A stretch of 64,000 bases of DNA from Otis tarda (taxonomy: Eukaryota; Chordata; Aves; Otidiformes; Otididae): assembly GCA_026413225.1 (NCBI GenBank), contig JAPMTP010000085.1, positions 1 through 64,000 of the forward strand, written 5' to 3'. A program made the translations under genes and the position numbers. This document shows positions 58,208 to 64,000 of this stretch, in pieces; positions within the stretch are counted from its first letter, which is position 1; each line of letters begins with the position of its first letter. The notes under the pieces were generated by a model. The model did no database searches. It saw nothing but the letters and a program-made list of their open reading frames with translations, and was not told the origin of the DNA.

Positions 58208-58229
58208 TAGATGGTGGTAAACGTCGAAG

Positions 58230-58244
58230 CCCTGTTCGTCAGGG
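58230..58244. repeat. Short hairpin CCCTG-TTCGT-CAGGG
   Basis: Five-base arms CCCTG (58230-58234) and CAGGG (58240-58244) flank a five-base TTCGT loop. The stem recurs in most monomers. In the domain 2 subfamily the loop becomes CTCCT while the stem stays intact. Some monomers break the left arm (CCCTT near 15340, CCCAG near 35345) without a matching change on the right, so there is no covariation. Confidence 0.6.
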
Positions 58245-58267
58245 AAAGCCCGGAGCCCCAATGTCTG

Positions 58268-58309
58268 TGCTGCTGTAGGTGCACTGCCAATGGCCGCTGA
58301 GGAGCAGCA
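58268..58309. repeat. Inverted repeat TGCTGCT / AGCAGCA across the monomer junction
   Basis: TGCTGCT at 58268-58274, near the end of one monomer, is the exact reverse complement of AGCAGCA at 58303-58309, near the start of the next, with 28 bases between. It recurs at most junctions. Monomers with GGTGCTGTAG, GGTGCGGTAG, GAGCATAAAG or GAGCATCAAG break an arm. Confidence 0.6.
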
Positions 58310-61300
58310 AGAGCTTGAGTGGCTGGCACGTTCGGTGTGAGAGCAATGGTCCGACGTTCGTGATTTTTCGGGTTTTTTGTTCAGGGAGCGCCCACGTGCA
58401 GCTGGTGGTATATGTCAAAGCCCTGTTCGTCAGGGAAAGCCCGGAGCCCCAATGTCTGTGCTGCTGTAGGTGCACTGCCAATGGCCGCTGAGGAGCAGCA
58501 AGAGCTTGAGTGGCTGGCACTTTTGGTGTGGGAGCAATGGTCCGACGTTCGTGATTTTTCGGGGTTTTTTTCAGTGAGCGCCCAAGTGCAGCTGGTGGCA
58601 AACGTCGAAGCCCTGCTCCTCAGAGAAAGCCCGGAGCCCCAATGTCTGTGCTGCTGTAGGTGCACTGCCAATGGCCGCTGAGGAGCAGCAAGAGCTTGAG
58701 TGGCTGGCCCTTTTGCTGTGGGAGCAATCGTCTGACGTTCGTGATTTTTCGGGGTTTTTTTCAGTGGGCGCCCACGTGCAGCTGGTGGTAAACGTGGAAG
58801 CCCAGTTCGTCAGGGAAAGCCCGGAGCCCCAATGTCTGTGCTGCTGTAGGTGCACTGCCAATGGCCGCTGAGGGGCAGCAAGAGCTTGAGTGTCTGGCAC
58901 TTTTGGTGTTGGAGCAATGGTCCAACGTTCGTGATTTTTCGAGATTTTTTTTCAGGGGGCGCCCACGTGCAGCTGGTGGTATACGTCGAAGCCCTGTTCG
59001 TCAGGGAAAGCCCGGAGCCCCAATGTCTGTGCTGCTGTAGGTGCGCTGCCAATGGCCGCTGAGGAGCAGCAAGAGCTTGTGTGGCTGGCACTTTTGGTGT
59101 GGGAGCAATCGTCCAACGTTCGTGATTTTTCGGGGTTTTTTTTCAGGGGGCGCCCAGGTGCAGCTGGTGGTAAACGTCGAAGCCCTGTTCGTCAGGGAAA
59201 GCCCGGAGCCGCAATGTCTGTGCTGCTGTAGGTGCACTGCCAATGGCCGCTGAGGAGCAGCAAGAGCTTGTGTGGCTGGCACTTTTGGTGTGCGTCCAAT
59301 CGTCCGACGTTCGTAATTTTTCGGGGTTTTTTTTCAGGGGGCGCCCACGTGCACCTGGTGGCAAACGTCGAAGCCCTGCTCCTCAGAGAAAGCCCGGAAC
59401 CCCAATGTCTGTGCTGCTGTACGTGCGCTGCCAATGTCCGCTGAGGAGCAGCAAGAGCTTGAGTGGCTGGCACTTTTGGTTTGGGAGCAATGGTCCGACG
59501 TTCGTGATTTTTCGGGGTTTTTTTCAGTGAGCGCCCAAGTGCACCTGGTGGCAAACTTCGAAGCCCTGCTCCTCAGAGAAAGCCCGGAGCCCCAATGTCT
59601 GTGCTGCTGTAGGTGCACTGACAATGGCCGCTGAGGAGCAGCAAGAGCTTGAGTGGCTGGCCCTTTTGCTGTGGGAGCAATCGTCTGACGTTCGTGATTT
59701 TTCGGGGTTTTTTTCAGTGGGCGCCCACGTGTAGATGGTGGTAAACGTCGAAGCCCTGTTCGTCAGGGAAAGCCCGGAGCCCCAATGTCTGTGCTGCTGT
59801 AGGTGCACTGCCAATGGCCGCTGAGGAGCATAAAGAGCTTGAGTGGCTGGCACGTTCGGTGTGAGAGCAATGGTCCGACGTTCATGATTTTTCGGGTTTT
59901 TTGTTCAGGGAGCGCCCACGTGCAGCTGGTGGTATATGTCAAAGCCCTGTTCGTCAGGGAAAGCCCTGAGCCCCAATGTCTGTGCTGCTGTAGGTGCACT
60001 GCCAATGGCCGCTGAGGAGCAGCAAGAGCTTGAGTGGCTGGCACTTTTGGTGTGGGAGCAATGGTCCGACGTTCGTGATTTTTCGGGGTTTTTTTTCAGG
60101 GAGCGCCCATGAGCAGGTGGTGGTAAACGTGGAAGCCCTTTTCGTCAGGGAAAGCCCGGAGCCCCAGTGTCTGTGCTGCTGTAGGTGCACTGCCAATGGC
60201 CGCTGAGGGGCAGCAAGAGCTTGAGTGGCTGGCCCTTTTCGTGTGGGAGCAATGGTCCGACGTTCGTGATTTTTCGGGGTTTTTTTTCAGGGAGCGCCCA
60301 TGTGCAGCTGGTGGTAAACGTGGAAGCCCTTTTCGTCAGGGAAAGCCCGGAGCCCCAATGTCTGTGCTGCTGTAGGTGCACTGCCAATGGCCGCTGAGGG
60401 GCAGCAAGAGCTTGAGTGTCTGGCACTTTTGGTGTTGGAGCAATGGTCCAACGTTCGTGATTTTTCGAGATTTTTTTTCAGGGGGCGCCCACGTGCAGCT
60501 GGTGGGATACGTCGAAGACCTGTTCGTCAGGGAAAGCCCGGAGCCCCCATGTCTGTGCTGCTGTAGGTGCACTGCCAATGTCCGCTGAGGAGCAGCAAGA
60601 GCTTGAGTGGCTGGCACTTTTGGTGTGGGTACAATCGTCCGACATTCGTAATTTTTCAGGGTTTTTTTTTTCAGGGGGCGCCGACGTGCACCTGGTGGCA
60701 AACGTCGAAGCCCTGCTCCTCAGAGAAAGCCCGGAGCCCCAATGTCTGTGCTGCTGTAGGTGCGCTGCCAATGGCCGCTGAGGAGCAGCAAGAGCTTGAG
60801 TGGCTGGCACTTTTGGTGTGGGAGCAATCGTCCGACGTTCGTGATTTTTTGTGGTTTTTTTTCCGGGAGCGCCCACGTGCAGCTGGTGGTAAACGTCTAA
60901 GCCCTGTTCGTCAGGGAAAGCCCGGAGCCCCAATGTCTGTGCTGCTGTAGGTGGAGTGCCAATGGCCGCTGAGGAGCAGCAAGAGCTTGAGTGGCTGGCC
61001 CTTTTGGTGTGGGAGCAATGGTTCGACGTTCGTGATTTTTCGGGGCGTTTTTCATTGGGCGCCCACGTGTAGATGGTGGTAAACGTCTAAGCCCTGTTCG
61101 TCAGGGAAAGCCCGGAGCCCCAATGTCTGTGCTGCTGTAGGTGCAGTGCCAATGGCCGCTGAGGAGCAGCAAGAGCTTGAGTGGCTGGCACTTTTGGTGT
61201 GGGAGCAATGGTCCGACGTTCGTGATTTTTCGAGATTTTTTTTCAGGGGGCGCCCACGTGCAGCTGGTGGTATACGTCGCAGCCCTGTTCGTCAGGGAAA

Positions 61301-61903
61301 GCCCGGAGCCCCAATGTCTCTGCTGCTGTTTGTGCACTGCCTATAGCCGCTGAGGAGCAGCAAGAGCTTGAGTGGCTGGCACTTTTGGTGTGGGAGCAAT
61401 GGTCCAACGTTCGTGATTTTTCGGGGTTTTTTTTCAGGGAGCGCCCACGTGCAGCTGGTGGTATACGTCGAAGCCCTGTTCGTCAGGGAAAGCCCGGAGC
61501 CCCAATGTCTGTGCTGCTGTAGGTGCGCTGACAATGGCCGCTGAGGAGCAGCAAGAGCTTGAGTGGCTGGGACTTTTGGTGTGGGAGCAATCGTCCGACG
61601 TTCGTGATTTTTCGGGGTTTTTTTTTAGGGGGCGCGCACGTGCACCTGGTGGCAAACGTCGAAGCCCTGCTCCTCAGGGAAAGCCCGGAGCCCCAATTTC
61701 TGTGCTGCTGTACGTGCGCTGCCAATGGCCGCTGAGGAGCATCAAGAGCTTGAGTGGCTGGCACTTTTGGTGTGGGAGCAATCGTCCGACGTTCGTGATT
61801 TTTCGGGGTTTTTTTCAGTGGGCGCCCACGTGTAGATGGTGGTAAACGTCGAAGCCCTGTTCGTCAGGGAAAGCCCGGAGCCCCAATGTCTGTGCTGCTG
61901 TAG

Positions 61904-62093
61904 GTGCACTGCCAATGGCCGCTGAGGAGCAGCAAGAGCTTGAGTGGCTGGCACGTTCGGTGTGAGAGCAATGGTCCGACGTTCGTGATTTTTCGGGGTT
62001 TTTTTCAGTGAGCGCCCAAGTGCACCTGGTGGCAAACGTCGAAGCCCTGCTCCTCAGAGAAAGCCCGGAGCCCCAATGTCTGTGCTGCTGTAG
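61904..62093 (+). repeat. Hybrid monomer in higher-order copy 3 (first)
   Basis: Begins like 58279 (GGCACGTTCGGTGTGAG) and ends like the next unit (CAGTGAGCGCCCAAG, GGCAAACG). The breakpoint lies between about 61966 and 61998. One monomer is lost relative to copy 2. Confidence 0.75.
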
Positions 62094-62283
62094 GTGCGCT
62101 GCCAATGGCCGCTGAGGAGCAGCAAGAGCTTGAGTGGCTGGCCCTTTTGCTGTGGGAGCAATCGTCTGACGTTCGTGATTTTTCGGGGTTTTTTTCAGTG
62201 GGCGCCCACGTGCAGCTGGTGTTAAACGTGGAAGCCCAGTTCGTCAGGGAAAGCCCGGAGCCCCAATGTCTGTGCTGCTGTAG

Positions 62284-62474
62284 GTGCACTGCCAATGGCC
62301 GCTGAGGGGCAGCAAGAGCTTGTGTGGCTGGCACTTTTGGTGTGGGAGCAATCGTCCAACGTTCGTGATTTTTCGGGGTTTTTTTTCAGGGGGCGCCCAG
62401 GTGCAGCTGGTGGTAAACGTCGAAGCCCTGTTCGTCAGGGAAAGCCCGGAGCCGCAATGTCTGTGCTGCTGTAG
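62284..62474 (+). repeat. Hybrid monomer in higher-order copy 3 (second)
   Basis: Begins like 58850 (GTGCACTGCC, GAGGGGCAGC) and continues like 59041 (GCTTGTGTGGC, GTCCAACG). The breakpoint lies near 62303-62322, so a second monomer is lost. Confidence 0.75.
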
Positions 62475-64000
62475 GTGCACTGCCAATGGCCCCTGAGGAG
62501 CAGCAAGAGCTTGTGTGGCTGGCACTTTTGGTGTGCGTCCAATCGTCCGACGTTCGTAATTTTTCGGGGTTTTTTTATTCAGGGGGCGCCCACGTGCACC
62601 TGGTGGCAAACGTCGAAGCCCTGCTCCTCAGAGAAAGCCCGGAACCCCAATGTCTGTGCTGCTGTACGTGCGCTGCCAATGTCCGCTGAGGAGCAGCAAG
62701 AGCTTGAGTGGCTGGCACTTTTGGTTTGGGAGCAATGGTCCGACGTTCGTGATTTTTCGGGGTTTTTTTCAGTGAGCGCCCAAGTGCACCTGGTGGCAAA
62801 CTTCGAAGCCCTGCTCCTCAGAGAAAGCCCGGAGCCCCAATGTCTGTGCTGCTGTAGGTGCACTGACAATGGCCGCTGAGGAGCAGCAAGAGCTTGAGTG
62901 GCTGGCCCTTTTGCTGTGGGAGCAATCGTCTGACGTTCGTGATTTTTCGGGGTTTTTTTCAGTGGGCGCCCACGTGTAGATGGTGGTAAACGTCGAAGCC
63001 CTGTTCGTCAGGGAAAGCCCTGAGCCCCAATGTCTGTGCTGCTGTAGGTGCACTGCCAATGGCCGCTGAGGAGCAGCAAGAGCTTGAGTGTCTGGCACTT
63101 TTGGTGTGGGAGCAATGGTCCGACGTTCGTGATTTTTCGGGGTTTTCTTTCAGGGAGCGCCCATGTGCAGGTGGTGGTAAACGTGGAAGCCCTTTTCGTC
63201 AGGGAAAGCCCGGAGCCCCAGTGTCTGTGCTGCTGTAGGTGCACTGCCAATGGCCGCTGAGGGGCAGCAAGAGCTTGAGTGGCTGACACTTTTCGTGTGG
63301 GAGCAATGATCCGACGTTCGTGATTTTTCGGGGTTTTTTTTCAGGGAGCGCCCATGTGCAGCTGGTGGTAAACGTGGAAGCCCTTTTCGTCAGGGAAAGC
63401 CCGGAGCCCCAATGTCTGTGCTGCTGTACGTGCGCTGCCAATGTCCGCTGAGGAGCAGCAAGAGCTTGAGTGGCTGGCACTTTTGGTTTGGGAGCAATGG
63501 TCCGACGTTCGTGATTTTTCGGGGTTTTTTTCAGTGAGCGCCCAAGTGCAGCTGGTGGCAAACGTCGAAGCCCTGCTCCTCAGAGAAAGCCCGGAGCCCC
63601 AATGTCTGTGCTGCTGTAGGTGCACTGCCAATGGCCGCTGAGGAGCAGCAAGAGCTTGAGTGGCTGGCCCTTTCGCTGTGGGAACAATCGTCTGACGTTC
63701 GTGATTTTTCGGGGTTTTTTTCAGTGGGCGCCCACGTGCAGCTGGTGGTAAACGTGGAAGCCCAGTTCGTCAGGGAAAGCCCGGAGCCCCAATGTCTGTG
63801 CTGCTGTAGGTGCACTGCCAATGGCCGCTGAGGGGCAGCAAGAGCTTGAGTGTCTGGCACTTTTGGTGTTGGAGCAATGGTCCAACGTTCGTGATTTTTC
63901 GAGATTTTTTTTCAGGGGGCGCCCACGTGCAGCTGGTGGGATACGTCGAAGACCTGTTCGTCAGGGAAAGCCCGGAGCCCCCATGTCTGTGCTGCTGTAG

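Larger units (their letters stand above)
58162..58226. repeat. Inverted repeat arms CGACGTT / AACGTCG inside the monomer
   Basis: CGACGTT at 58162-58168 is the exact reverse complement of AACGTCG at 58220-58226, 51 bases apart. In monomers with GTTCGACGTT the arms extend to nine bases (TTCGACGTT with AACGTCGAA). The arms recur in most monomers but are often broken by CpG transitions, for example AACATCG or GTCCAACG. They could allow a long-loop hairpin, but could also be chance in a short GC-rich unit. Confidence 0.6.
58089..58278 (+). repeat. Reference monomer (190 bases), near consensus
   Basis: This unit is close to the consensus and is used to place the internal elements. It starts with GTGCGCTGCC just after a TGTAC junction and ends at the next CTGTAG junction. 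By hand count a consensus monomer has 45 C, 67 G and 13 CpG, about 59% GC. The strands are asymmetric: G exceeds C and T runs lie on the plus strand. Its one clear departure from consensus is GAGCATCAAG for GAGCAGCAAG. The start is a convention only; a tandem array has no natural first base. Confidence 0.9.
57707..61331 (+). repeat. 18-monomer higher-order repeat, copy 2 with one extra monomer
   Basis: Same order at offsets of 3433 to 3435. The extra unit is the GTGGTTTTTTTTCCGGGAGCG monomer near 60850, also present at 53776 before copy 1, so copy 1 lost it rather than copy 2 gaining it. Total about 3625 bases. Confidence 0.85.
1..64000 (+). repeat. Tandem satellite array, about 190.6-base monomer, head to tail
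   Basis: The entire window is built from one monomer of 187 to 197 bases, mostly 189 to 192, repeated about 335 times in the same orientation. Landmarks in fixed order in each unit are GTGCGCTGCC or GTGCACTGCC, GCTGAGGAGCAGCAAGAG, GGCTGGCACTTTTGG, GTCCGACGTTCGTGATTTT, a run of 6 to 15 T ending in CAG, GGGCGCCCACGTGCAGCTGG, AACGTCGAAGCCCTG, TTCGTCAGGGAAAGCCCGG and CCCAATGTCTGTGCTGCTGT. Period variation comes mainly from the poly-T run. I saw no inverted monomer, no unrelated insertion and no unique sequence. Known biology: megabase head-to-tail satellites with higher-order repeats are typical of centromeres and heterochromatin; whether this one carries a centromere cannot be told from sequence. 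It is not coding. Confidence 0.98.
61332..64000 (+). repeat. 18-monomer higher-order repeat, copy 3, partial and rearranged
   Basis: Starts GTGCACTGCCTATAGCC after GCTGCTGTTT. It has lost monomers through hybrid joints at 61904 and 62284, and lacks the counterpart of 59803. Near 63430 it returns to the GTTTGGGAGC part of the unit for a second time, so its end is scrambled relative to copies 1 and 2. The window ends inside a monomer after CTGCTGTAG. Confidence 0.8.

Noticed and set aside
1..64000. CRISPR array
   Set aside because: Repeats are about 190 bases and abut directly; there are no unique spacers between short identical repeats.
1..64000. Tandem protein-coding repeat, as in a giant repeat protein
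   Set aside because: The 190 to 191-base period is not a multiple of three, so no frame persists; T-run length changes the frame at random.
1..64000. Transposable element or retrovirus-derived repeat
   Set aside because: No terminal repeats, target-site duplications, polymerase or integrase-like segments; unit boundaries are arbitrary in a head-to-tail array.
1..64000. rRNA, tRNA or snRNA tandem genes
   Set aside because: No recognisable rRNA or snRNA sequence, no tRNA-like box A/box B pair or cloverleaf seen, and the unit is too variable in length for such genes.

Overview
The whole 64,000-base window is one uninterrupted satellite DNA array. A GC-rich monomer of about 190 to 191 bases repeats head to tail in a single orientation from the first base to the last. 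Counting 108 successive landmark positions from 130 to 20,529 gives a mean period of about 190.6 bases, so the window holds about 335 monomers. I found no protein gene, RNA gene, transposable element, CRISPR array or unique sequence. The many open frames on both strands are translations of the same repeat in different frames, and I do not annotate them as genes.

This is a eukaryotic centromere-type or heterochromatin-type array. A hand-drafted consensus has about 59% GC and 13 CpG per monomer, which is unusual for the AT-rich satellites of many animals and plants. A bird is my leading guess, because avian satellites are often GC-rich and a 191-base centromeric satellite is known in zebra finch. 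I could not compare sequences, so this is weak.

Layout. Bases 1 to about 28,899 form one subfamily domain (domain 1). It is marked by monomers with CAAGGTTCGGGA, by a shortened GTGTGGAGCAAT, and by GAGCTCC in place of the usual GGCGCCC. Inside it are a seven-monomer block present three times (130, 2,987 and 7,379), a six-monomer tandem duplication (8,334 to 10,621), blocks repeated 13 and 21 monomers apart (14,434 to 19,005), a 379-base dimer found seven times in the window, and a multi-monomer unit repeated at 20,148, 24,141 and 27,376. From 28,900 to 37,869 a second domain takes over (domain 2, copy A), rich in monomers with CTGCTCCTCAG. Domain 1 sequence returns at 37,870 to 40,535, domain 2 (copy B) at 40,536 to 44,863, domain 1 at 44,864 to 46,252, and domain 2 (copy C) from 46,253. 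The last 10 kb is a higher-order repeat of 18 monomers (about 3,434 bases) in two full copies and one partial copy.

The array shows how satellites grow. Copies A, B and C differ by gains or losses of whole monomers, often with a hybrid monomer at the breakpoint, as expected from unequal exchange between misaligned monomers. A direct tandem duplication of about 5.7 kb (39,146 to 44,863, then 44,864 onward) explains the second domain 1 island. Within monomers I see GGGCGCCC palindromes next to E-boxes, a short CCCTG/CAGGG hairpin, a branch-like, poly-T and CAG run resembling a splice acceptor, and variation concentrated at CpG sites. None of these has a demonstrated function here.
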